From the NCBI GenBank assembly GCA_036346395.1, contig CM070594.1, positions 30,785,385 through 30,849,384 on the forward strand: DNA of 64,000 bases, read 5' to 3'. The stretch comes from Hsuehochloa calcarea. Its lineage: Eukaryota > Streptophyta > Magnoliopsida > Poales > Poaceae. Below the pieces are notes generated by a model. The model was given only the letters and a program-made list of their open reading frames with translations. It searched no databases and was not told where the DNA came from. The position numbers were made by a program, and so were the translations under genes. Below, piece by piece: positions 12,798 through 23,300 of this stretch. How positions within the stretch are numbered: the stretch's first letter is position 1; each line of letters opens with the position of its first letter.

Positions 12798-14409
12798 TGA
12801 AGGACCGAAATGGCAACAGAGGGGGTGAATGGTGCCTTAAAATTAAGAGCTCCTTTAATGTATTTAAACAAGATCTACAAAACCCTCTCAAGATGAGTAA
12901 CACAAAATCGAGAGAACTAAAACATGTTTCATTCTGTTACACAAAATCGGAAGATCCGATTCTACCCGTGATAGTTCCGCACTCCGTAGTTCCGGTAAGT
13001 GCGAAGTTCCGCTCTTGATAATCAGCACTTGACAATCGGAAGTTCGATTGTCCCGACCAAGAACAACGATCGCGCTGGTTTTTCCCAAAAATCCAAAGTG
13101 CTAAATCTTGAATGCTCTTCTCTGGTCAAGTTTCACAGGACATCATCCTAAGCAACATCTTGACCTCATGGAGAAGAATCGCAAACAAAGATTCAACAAA
13201 CAAGCCAAAATCGGATTTCTTGAAGAAGTGGCAAGAAAGACCAAAACCCACGATAGACAAGATTCTCGATTCTTAGTTCATGAAACTTTGAGGATGCATT
13301 AGCAATATTAAAACGACTCTAGATATCAAGTTTCAAGCTATTTCATAGGACGAATCGAAAGATGCATCAAAACCTAAATATTCAACAAGAACAGGAAGGG
13401 AATAAGAGAGGCACAAACAAGTAATCAAAAACCTCAGAGTTTCATTGATAAAGATCAAAGGATTACATAGGAAACACAGAGGAATGATTACAAGGATTTT
13501 CGATTCATTCTCTCCAAACCAACATCCTCTCAAAAACAAAACCAAAACCTTTAGCTAGAGCTAACCTAATTTTCTCTCTCAAAGTCTAACCCTAACTCGT
13601 GGTTCTCCCTATTTATAGCCTTTGCTAATGGGCCTCCAACCCATTAAGCCCGCTACACCGAACGGAACCGCCTCCACTTTTGCCGCTTTGCGAAAAGACC
13701 CTTTCGCCCCTTGCGCACCTTCCGAAGCCTCCGTACACCTTGTTGTGCACGACTGCAACCGCTTCAAGATTCACGCCGTCTTGACACATCCCGACCGTTC
13801 GACCTCAACGCCTCCTGCGCTTAGTCCGGTCCACGTGTCTCGCCACGACTCCATCTTGATGCCTGCAATCAACACGCACAAAAACACATCTCATAGCATT
13901 GCACAATATCATAGCATCAATAATTGTATAAGACTCAAACTCATACAAAATCAAAATCACAAATTAATCTTCTCTCGCGATTACGGACACAATCGGAAGT
14001 TCGCACTTATCACGGCGAAGTTCCGATTTCAACATCCGCGACTGTCAGGATTATCGGAAGTTCCGCGCTTAACAACTGCGGTACTTCGATCTTGAAACAT
14101 CAGACTTTCGGATATTTAATTCCGATTAGCAACTCGAGAGAACACTCAATGTCGAAATATCGGACACTCCGCTACCCCTTGTGCGGAAGTTCCGATTTCC
14201 TTCACCGAGACCAAAACCAGTTAATCGGAAGATCCTATTTCCAACGCCAGAGTTCGATTTATCGAACTTCCGCTCCATACACAATGGTAGTTCCGATTTC
14301 CCGACTCGGCCGAAACAGGTCCAAAACTAAAAACCCAATTCTCAATCTAATCAACACACTTGTCAAATACTCATCACTCAGAGTGGAGGACCTCTCACAT
14401 GGTCTCTCA
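12798..14409 (-). repeat. Copia-1 5' LTR
   Basis: 1,612 bp; same termini (TGAAGG...TCTCA) as the 3' LTR. The TATA-like box is at 13611-13619 (minus strand). It differs from the other LTR mainly by one- or two-base indels, many in homopolymers. Confidence 0.93.
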
Positions 14410-14414
14410 CTGTG
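14410..14414. repeat. Right target-site duplication of Copia-1 (CTGTG)
   Basis: CTGTG directly follows the LTR end at 14409 and matches 3392-3396. Confidence 0.95.
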
Positions 14415-14710
14415 TCACGAAGCTCTCGAGAATAGATGTTGCAGATCCTCAGGATGGCAAGGCGCGAAGACTCCTGGATTGCTTCAATCCAAATACTCCT
14501 TCGAGCTGAGATGTTCAGGGGTTTGCTTGCCTTGGTGTTCTTCCTGGCGTAGACAGTCAAATGGCAGATCACTCCACGATCTCGGCCGTTCACTATCCAC
14601 GCATTGCCACGGTACAATGGATGATCGAACCCTCCAAGCACTTGTAGCAACTTCCAAAGTTCAGCGGCAAGTCCTCCCTTGCGCTCTCCATAACTCTGAA
14701 GACGAGGCAT
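14415..14710 (-). pseudogene. Gypsy-1 additional ORF upstream of gag, 5' portion
   Basis: Minus-strand frame starting MPRLQSYGERKGGLAAELWK, with VLGGFDHPLYRG and YSRELRDTV. It breaks at the Copia-1 duplication and resumes at 3391. No known domain is visible. Its place between leader and gag supports it being an element ORF and not a host gene. Confidence 0.65.
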
Positions 14711-14902
14711 CTGTCAAGATGGACAAAGAGATGAAAACAATTTTAAAACAGCGGGGAGAGAAAGAATTTCAAGAATAGTTGAGTCAAGAGAGACATGAGA
14801 TGAGTTAAGGAGTTCAATTAATCTTGCAAGTTAATTTTGCTTTAGAAAATAGTTTGGACTCACTAAGAACGGCCAATCTAACTAGGGTCAAGACCTACAA
14901 GA
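14711..14902 (-). other. Gypsy-1 leader
   Basis: Short non-coding segment between the primer site and the first ORF; nothing else seen. Confidence 0.6.
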
Positions 14903-14915
14903 TGGCTCGATACCA
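14903..14915 (-). other. Gypsy-1 primer-binding site
   Basis: The minus strand reads TGGTATCGAGCCA four bases after the LTR end at 14920. It matches a methionine-tRNA primer site with one base missing. Confidence 0.85.
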
Positions 14916-14919
14916 CCTC

Positions 14920-17900
14920 TGTCGGGACCCAAATATGCAAATCTGGACCCTCTGTGTATTCTGCACTAGTCTAGGATCACGCTAGTACACACAGTGTCAA
15001 CATTGATGAAATATCACATCCATATAACGAATATAAGAATAAATGAGTACTTTAAATAACAAATAACTGTTGGGACCTTATGGTCGAGTTTTACAATTAT
15101 TAAGCCATGCAAGGCTGACAATAAAGAATAAACTGCAGCGGAAACGAAATAAACTCCGGTGGGCTCCCATCAATTTACCACAGGCAACTGACTGGGATCA
15201 AGACCCTAACGCTCAACCTTCGTAGAACTCTTCTTCAAAAGAAGGCGACGACTCCTCCACTTCTGTTGATTTGTTTAGCAAGAGTGAGTACACACCGTAC
15301 TCGCAAGTCATACCACATAATGCAATTTATAGATGATGGCTTATTCTAAAGGAATGGCTTCTGTGGTTATTTTGCAGAAATGCAACATTTGCAATTGAAT
15401 ACAAATAATAGATTGAAAGCATAATTCAAAACAAATAGTCAATAATAAATTAACAATTGATTTCTCAAGGGACACACAGTCTAATCAAGTTATTCACACA
15501 GCTGACCCTCCCCAATTGTTTTTATAAAAATCTACCCTTCGTGTGAAATTCCCGAGCATGTCCATAACCGAGGACGCGGCTATTCGAATAGATCGATTTA
15601 ACACTCTGTAGAGGCTGTACACTTTACCCACACGATACAATCAGTGTAGCGATCACTGACCATAACAAAACCTTTCAGAAACTTCATCTCAAACAATGAC
15701 ACTCCTGGTGTGCTTTACTGCCGTCCAATTTGTACACACAGCCCTTGGAACGACACACACCCTTGGACAGGGATACAGCGAACCGTCCCGCGATGTGACA
15801 TATCACACCTCCAGCCCATCACACAGCTTAAATACAACTGAGTTGTCAATGTCAAGACTCCATAACTTACTAAGTCAGCCCACCCATACTAGGCATGTGG
15901 TCGATGCAAGAAGGCCAGTTCAATGGCGCACAAAGTTAAGTCCTTAATTGACCAAGGCAAGACTTCCAGTTTTTCCCAAATAAAAAAGATTTATCCCGCA
16001 GGTTCCACCATTCACACAGATCCACCACTTGCCTCAGTCTAAATCTTTTCCCACCCTGTTGATTAAGTGCAACACATGCCATCAACGAGTAATAGCACAC
16101 AGCACACACAGTTTCATCACACAGTACCATAATCACTTAGTCACGTTTATAATTGCAACTCTCACATGAAATGATGACTCGTGGCATGGCTAAGCAGTCT
16201 AATCGTATCTAACCAACCCACGTTGGTGCTATGATAATACCAACTAATAATGAACCAACCTAGGGTGACAAAAGATCATGACATACAATAAACAATGTGG
16301 ATATAACAAATTGGATTAATAGCTATCCCAAAAGCATTTAAATAAATACTTGAAATAGAATGCAATACATTGAAACAAAGAATTTTGAAAACTGGGTTCA
16401 ATATGATCAAAGGTATAACTTGCATTGAAATAGTTCAAAGTACTGGTCTTGATCTTGAGGAGGTGCTCCTTCTTCAGCAAAATTTCCCGAAGTATCGACG
16501 TCTACTCGCAAACGAGACAAAAGAAACCAAAAACAAATAAATACAGAAGCAAAACAACTCCAAAAATTCAAATAAAATTCACCATTAAATAGATCTTAAT
16601 TTTATATGAATTTTCAAATTTGAATGGGCTTAATCGGAGTTCGGATGCAAAAGATATGGGCTTTGGAAGATTGGAAAATCAAATAAACCCTAATTTGGAT
16701 TTTATTGAATTTCCCGAATTATTTTTATAAAGGAAAATCTGATTATTGCGCAATGCTTGCGTCAGCCGAGAATTTCCGGAAAAAGAAATAAATTTAAAAT
16801 AGAATCTGACATGTGGGCCCCATGTCGGGTCTCGGTTCACGGTGGGCCGAAAGTGCACCAACCGAGAAATCTGGCGCGGTGGACCGAGCCACGCGACGCG
16901 CTTCTTGGCGCTGATCCGGCGCCACGCGGCCGCCACACCAAAGATCGGTCGACGGCCGCGCCGAGCCGGGCGATAACGGCGGTGGCGGCGCCGGGACCGA
17001 TGGTCACCGTGAACAGCGGCGACTTCGCCGGCGATGAGTGGTACCAACGTGTAGGAGATTATTGCGCATATATGGCACCGGTTTGAGCACTGGGGGTTGA
17101 CGGAGATGGCCGTGGCGAGGAAGAAGCGGCGAAGACTCGGGTTTTGTCGGGAGAGTGCTCGGCGATGCTCGGCGACGAGGAAGTGCGCGGGTAGCTCGGA
17201 ACTTGCGATCACGATGGTGCGATCGGTGGAGCAAGGGCGACGACGACGCGGCGCAAACCATCGAGAAGAAGCTCGTGAAAACACTAAAACTCGAAATGCG
17301 GCGGCGCTAGAGGCGATCAGGCGGCGAGTGGCGGCTTTGGGTTGCGGAGGCCGGCGGGCGCTAAGGAGGTATTTATAGGCCGGGACGCCGGATTGAAATC
17401 CCAAATCGGGTCCGAACGCCATGCGATTTGAAAATCCGAGATTCGGGAGATTGAAACCGATTCGGGATTTGATTTGGTTTGGAGCGGATAAGAAATAACC
17501 GAAGACACGATTTGGTGGGGTCGGCACGAAGAATCAGCAACGAATACGCGCTTGTCGGACGAGGCTTCGAGCTCCGCGAATGGCGAGCGAAAGCGCGCGA
17601 GAAGAAGAAGGCTCGCGGAGACGACGACTTGGCCATGGGCCCACCGTCGGCGAGCGAGGACGAGCGTGCGATCAGCGGCCGCGATGGAAATCCAACTACC
17701 GGAGGCGAAGCGCGGCGAGCGAAGGCGAATCACGGACAAAGCCACGCGGCGACAATCCAACAGGTCAAGGCGAGATCGCGGGCGAGTGGCACCAGCGATC
17801 TTGATCCAACTACTGGAGTGGCGGGTGGAATAGTGTTGGGCTTCGGCCCAATACTGTTCCGAGGGATTTAAAATAGATATTTCTTTTTAATAAATCCAGA

Positions 17901-18157
17901 AAATGCAAATAGCAATTAGAAAATAGCAAATGACTTTGGAAAAATTCCAGAAAATTCTATAAAATATATCCAAGCATATAGAATCCAAATAAAATAATGT
18001 TGGCAATTGTTGATGTTGGGATTAAGCACATTAAATCGGTTTGTCCTTAAAGTCCATATTAAGCTTTTAATTTAATATTCAAATAAAACCAAATGGTGAA
18101 TTTTCTCACTACCACTATTTAAAAGATTTTTAAAACTCTGAAAATTGGGATGTTACA
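14920..18157 (-). repeat. Gypsy-1 5' LTR (3,238 bp)
   Basis: The plus strand starts TGTCGGGACCC and ends GATGTTACA. The same termini and much of the interior recur in the solo LTR at 32191-36158. GC-rich segments at 16800-17850 create several open frames on both strands, none of which resembles a protein. The LTR ends about 1.16 kb upstream of the AMSH start codon and its own transcription would run away from that gene. Confidence 0.88.
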
Positions 18158-18917
18158 GAGGAGCATGTACCATAGCTACTCGCTGCATGCCTCTCTCCCT
18201 CTGGGTATGCTTTTGTTGCATACATTTCTCGAATTTGTTGCGACACGCTTTACTTGTTGCAAAAATTGATTTTCTTTGTTGCAATATTTCTTTCTCAAAT
18301 GTTATAGTAAGAGATATTTTATTGAAATAGAGTCATTGATTTATTGCATTGCAGTATTTTCTTGTTGCATTAGGGTTCTTGTATTGTTGTACCGGTTGTT
18401 ACAATTGGTTTGTTGCAACCGATTTATTGCAACAACCTTTATCAATTATTAAAACAAGTGTTTCATTTTGTTGCAGTGTGTACTTGCAAAAAATATTGTA
18501 GTAAGTGTCTCTAATTGTTGTATGAGTAATTATAAAATGTTATCCGTGGTGTTTTTAAATGTTACAATATTGTAATAGTGTAAATTCATTTTTTGGGATT
18601 CCAGAACTAGTTTTAAAATGCTACTAAATTGTATACTCATAGTTTTATCCAATTTTGATATGAAAATAAATATTTCAATTATTTTTTAATATTATTGTCA
18701 CAATTCTTCAGTTTTATTGCAGACGTTAATTACAAGTGTTGCGATGTGATTCATTTATGTTGCTTCTAAACGTGTAATAATTTATATGTACATTTTAAAA
18801 GTACGGTGACATAAATACACACCCGGATAAGTCGGATAAGTTTGAATGACATTTTACTCTTTCCAATATAGAGTACAAGTGCATAATGGCTGCATAATGT
18901 TGTAGTCGCTCGTACCC
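18158..18917. other. Intergenic T-rich tract with recurring TTGTTGCAA
   Basis: 760 bp with no gene. The words TTGTTGCA, TGTTGCAA and TATTGCAAC recur about ten times between 18210 and 18500, suggesting a decayed transposon that I cannot name. It holds whatever distal promoter the AMSH gene has. Confidence 0.45.
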
Positions 18918-19317
18918 TTGCTAGTCGCGCTCCCTCCCTTGATCGCGAACCAAATCGCCGTCGCCGTCGCCGACGCCGACGCCCTCCTCTTTCGGTCCTT
19001 TCCCTACCTTCCTCCTCGGCTCATCCTGCTTCTCCCACGCTGTCCGCTGCCGCCGCCCTTGCTAGCGCCCACCTCGCTGCTGCGCGCGCCCCGTGTCGCC
19101 TCCGCGCCGTGTCGGCTGCCCGCCGGCCGTTCTCGCCCCGTCGCCTCCCCGCCGGTCGTTCTCGCCCCGTCGCCTCCCCGCCGTCGTCACTCACCTTCGC
19201 CGCTGTGTCCTCCGGTCACCTCCTCCCCACCACTGGAGTCGTCTGGAGATCCGTCCGGACCTTCGTCACTATAAAAGCTCGCCGGGGGAGTTCCCGGAGA
19301 ATAAGGCCTCACCAGGA
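18918..19317 (+). promoter_or_regulatory. Core promoter and GC-rich 5' leader of the AMSH gene
   Basis: Sharp switch to GC-rich sequence with GCC-type triplets (18957-18985) and a 29-bp tandem duplication around 19126-19183. A TATA-like box, CTATAAAAGC, is at 19269-19278, only about 40 bp before the chosen ATG. A frame without stop runs from 19093 into exon 1, so either the leader is coding or the true transcription start is near 19300. Confidence 0.5.
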
Positions 19318-20331
19318 ATGTCCACGGCACTACCTCGGCAGGCTAGGAGGGACACCATCATCGAGGCGATGGCGCGGCCGGTTGCCGTCGACCACCGCAT
19401 CAGCCTCCCCTACTATTTCCGCATCGCCGACAATCTCCTCCACCAGGTCAAACCTTAAGCCGAAATTCCCCATGCCAGAATCTCTCCGCTGTCTCGCAAT
19501 CTCGCCTTTTGGTGCAAAATTTGTTAGCTTTGCGTGTAAAAGCGGTAGTTTTGGGTTCGAGGACGCGGTTCGGTGAATTGGGACTTATTTGCTACGCAAT
19601 TAATGCAAATTCTGTTTGTTAGCTCGCAATTTGTGTTACATTTTGGTGGTTTTATGTGCTGTGCAGGCTAACATATATCGAGAGGAGAAGAACCTTCTCG
19701 ATCTGTACATCATCCTCCTGAGATACTCGAGGTGGGGTGCACAGCATTGGTGTATGTTGGTACTAGCTTGTTAATATCTTAAGCTTAGGTGTTAAATGTT
19801 ATGTCTGATCACTGGCAGCCTGCTGTGTGAGACAATCCCGAAGCATCGTGATTACCATGCATTCAAATCAAGAGAAAAGGAATTCTTGAAGAAAGGCCCG
19901 CATAACTCTGAGGTATTGCCTCTCAAAGCTTAAGAATTACTGTTTCAGCATTCTTAGATTGGATGTATACCTGACGAATTGAACAGCACAGTACATTTTT
20001 CTTTGTTAAAATGTGCAAAGTTGTCATAACTAAAATGCATGACCCAAGCTCTAAATGTATTGCTTAGAGTAACATAGCATTCGAGGATCATAGTATGTCC
20101 TTCTGAATTTAGGGTAAAAATATCAAAATATTTTTGTTGAGTGGCTCTTTGTTGTAGAAACTCTTGAATGTTGTCAATGAGCTAGAGTCTCTGAAGCCAG
20201 TTGTGCAGCGGCAAATTGCCGAGCTCAATAGAGGGGGTGCAGAAGAACCTAATGGTCTACATGGAACCTGTGCTACAAGTAGTGCAAGCAGTAGGATGAA
20301 CCAGCTTACACCAAGTCCGTATACCGAACAG
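19318..20331 (+). CDS. AMSH3: AMSH exons 1-4: USP8-dimerisation/MIT-like helical region
   Basis: Four exons encode 154 residues. They include the conserved block after MARPVAVDHR and the helical sequence LLDLYIILLRYS, which in AMSH proteins binds ESCRT-III partners. The ATG at 19318 was chosen as the first methionine after the TATA-like box; an in-frame ATG at 19369 would remove 17 residues, and one at 19093 would add 75. Exon 4 ends with a serine/alanine-rich low-complexity stretch leading to the linker. Confidence 0.88.
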
Positions 20332-23300
20332 GTACACCCGGCGTTGCATTTTATTTTCCATCTTACTGTTTTAAACGAACTTAGCGAACAAAGGGTTATG
20401 TACTGCAAATTCCGTAGCGCTTGTTCTGGCTATTTTATTATTTCTTTTCTTATGCAGCAGCCATTGGTTGGGAGCCCTACAGGATTATTGCAGAAATCAT
20501 TCTCTGGAGGGAAGCATCAAGCGGCTCCACCGCAGAGTGTCAAACCTGATAGGCAGCTAGTCAAATCGTATGTGTAACATTTGATCCTATTTATGTGCAT
20601 GATATGGTGTATTTCATTTGCCTTAAAGGAAATTTAAGGTTGAACAGTTGTCACAATCATGTAAGCAGAAATTCAGTGGAACTGTTCACTAGCTTAAAGA
20701 TTTCAGAAACCCGATGAGCTTTTCGGGACTTTTCTTAGGCTTTTGGAGTTATAGGGCTGTTAGGACTGCTGAATGTTACGTCAAAGGCCATAGTTTCAAG
20801 TACTCATTGGGGTATGTAATGTATCTTGAGTGGGACGATTTTTTGAAGAAATCTAGCTCTAATTTTTTTAAATGCATACATTGACCTGGCAAGAGTCAGT
20901 TGTCTTTATCAATCTCTTGTGAATATCATACTGAGTGTTATCTGGAATTGAACCATGTACTTCATACTTGAAATCAAGGTTTGGTTTGACTTCATTCTGA
21001 TTACATGTATCATCTTGTTCTGAAACCATTTTGTACTATAAAAATTAAAGAGATCGAATTTACGTGGCTCCTGTAGAAACGGTCAGACTGACTTTCCTAT
21101 TTCTGTTCCTCTGTTTCTCTTTTGATCTCTTTTCTCTGTCATCCAAGTTGCTACTATAGATGAAATTTCAACTTTTTTACTTGCACAAAACATATGGAAT
21201 ATTCGAGAGAATTGTTGATTTGCACACTGTATAGTTGTTCAACAATTCTCTGTTAATAAACAAGGAGAAAATAGCTTTCATTTACCGTGTAAATTATGCA
21301 GATATGCCAATTTACCTCATCCAAAAGAAGAAACACTATCCAGACATTCGATACTAGGACCTAATGGGCTTAGTGGCCAATGGACAGGACCTGTTACTGG
21401 TACCAGGGTATAATTATTATTTTTCTCATTTTCTTTACGTGTTTACTTTCAAGATTAGCAACTGTTGACTTATGGATTTCATTACTGCTTGTTGCAGATC
21501 CAGTATCCAAGTAATCCTGAATTAACCCAAAGTGATATCACTAGGTGAGAACTCGGATAGTTTCGAGCTTATTCTTTGTAAGAAAGCCAGTCCATGCAGC
21601 TATATTGAGATATGAATTTATTTTGATCACTCGACGTTGTTCCATTTTTTCTGCAGTTTAGTGCCAGCAGTCTTGAACCAAGATGACTTGTATGGTCCTA
21701 GTACAACATCGCAGGATGCCCCCACAAATAACTATGAGGATATGCACTCTGTTCTCTCACTTGACAATGGTCGATGGTCTTTACCAGTAGAAGAGCCAAC
21801 CTCTGTGTCTCCTGCTGGTTTTGAAGAATTTTCCCAGCTGAATATCAGACAGCCTTCTCCCCCACCTGCCCTGGCACAAGTGCATCCAGAGCGTAGACCA
21901 ATTTCTCCGTCAAGAGTTGCTGATCCAAGACCAGGACTTACTACCTCTTACACTGGGCGCTATCAGAATTTGCATGTGGTAAATTCAAACTGCAATTTCT
22001 TTTTGTTTCCATGATATTGTTCCAGATCCACTGTATTATAGTGAAGACATGAATGAGTATGATTCTTTTATCCACAATTCATTCGTAGCCAATGTATACT
22101 GTAGAGTGTATACTTGTTTTGACTTTTAACTGATGGTTTGACCTTACCTTCTTGTCAGCCGATGATGTTAATGGAGTGTTTTCTGAGGGTTTCTGAGGCA
22201 AATACTGCAAATAATTTGGAAACATGTGGAATTCTTGCTGGTACTCTGGTATGCACCTTCCCTATGAAGGAAATGAAAGAAACATTGTGTTTGTCTATAT
22301 CTCTAATGTTAAAATATGTTTTTGGTGTAGAAAAAGAGAACTTTTTATGTGACAACACTGATAATTCCTAAGCAGAAATCAACATCTGATTCGGTAAGTT
22401 GTTATTTTTACGCTGTTATATTGTTCTGCATCTTTTTCTTCCAATAGATGTCAACTCTCAAATGAGCTCTTTTCTAAACAATTTACTTGATAAAGTTCTT
22501 TCTAAATCCTACTGCCCTGATATTTTCTTTGTATAGTATATGATTTATATCAGTAATTCAGAGTGACTGAAGTGATTGCTGAACAAAACATTAGAAACAA
22601 TTTGACTGATGCTCATGATTGTAAATTGTACATGATACACAGCACCCTAACCAGTTGACATGACAGAAGAAAATGCTACCAGCCAAAGGATCCCTTTTTA
22701 TTCAATAAATATAATACATATGTTTTAGGAACATCCTCTTTATGATTTTCTGTTATCTTGCTGGGAACCGGAGAACAGTGAGCACCGGAAATTTTGTGAC
22801 CTCTCTTGAGTTTCAATAAGCTGTCTCATTTAGTGTCTATTGGCTAATGTTGCATCCGTCATAAGTATCCTATGCCTTTACGTTTTTGTATGTCCCTTCT
22901 TACGTTTTTGTATGTCCCTTCTTACGGCAAGTTTACATGTTGCAGGGCAGTTCCCAAAATGTAGCATTGTAAGTAATAAATTACATGGTTTTCCTTGTTT
23001 TCCAGTGTCAAGCTACAAATGAAGAAGAAATATTTGAAGTTCAGGACAAAGGCTCACTTTTTACTCTTGGTTGGATTCATGTAAGTCTAGTTTAACAAAT
23101 GTTTAATGTTTTAATTAGGCAAATATTTGGATTTTAAGTGCTGTGTTCTATCTTTTGTCCTGTATTTTTGTTAGACAAATATCGTGTTCACACCGACTGT
23201 TCGTTTCGGGATCGTGTTAACACCGACTGTTCGTTTCGGTCTCGTGTTCACACCGACTGTTCGTTTCGGTCTCGTGTTCACACCGACTGTTCGTTTCGGT

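Larger units (their letters stand above)
3397..14409 (-). mobile_element. Copia-1: full-length SIRE-like Ty1/copia retrotransposon
   Basis: Two related LTRs (3397-5025 and 12798-14409) bound the element, flanked by CTGTG duplications. On the minus strand the order is 5' LTR, methionine-tRNA primer site, gag with two zinc-knuckle regions, integrase, reverse transcriptase, RNase H, a 1.7-kb non-coding tail, polypurine tract and 3' LTR. Integrase before RT is the copia order. All coding parts carry frameshifts or stops, so this copy looks non-autonomous. Its leader and gag start resemble Copia-3 at 53.4 kb, so the two are of related families. It sits inside Gypsy-1 and is therefore the younger of the two. 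Confidence 0.95.
1..18157 (-). mobile_element. Gypsy-1: Ty3/gypsy LTR retrotransposon, 5' part, interrupted by Copia-1
   Basis: Read on the minus strand the order is 5' LTR (18157-14920), primer-binding site (14915-14903), leader, a glutamate-rich ORF split by Copia-1, gag (2762-1819), then protease, reverse transcriptase and the start of RNase H running off the left edge. Protease and RT come before any integrase, which is the gypsy order. The element is cut by an 11,013-bp copia insertion. The 3' LTR is outside the window, so the target duplication cannot be tested; the base pairs after the 5' LTR are GAGGA at 18158-18162. The large LTR recalls rice gypsy families of the RIRE3/RIRE8/Retrosat kind, but that placement is inference. 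Confidence 0.9.

Noticed and set aside
16679..17871. Long GC-rich open frames on both strands (up to 282 codons)
   Set aside because: They lie wholly inside the Gypsy-1 LTR, overlap each other on opposite strands, are Arg/Ala-rich with no domain, and follow base composition.
18918..19274. Pro/Ser-rich 118-codon frame before the AMSH gene
   Set aside because: Low-complexity translation of a GC-rich 5' leader with a tandem duplication; it is out of frame with exon 1.
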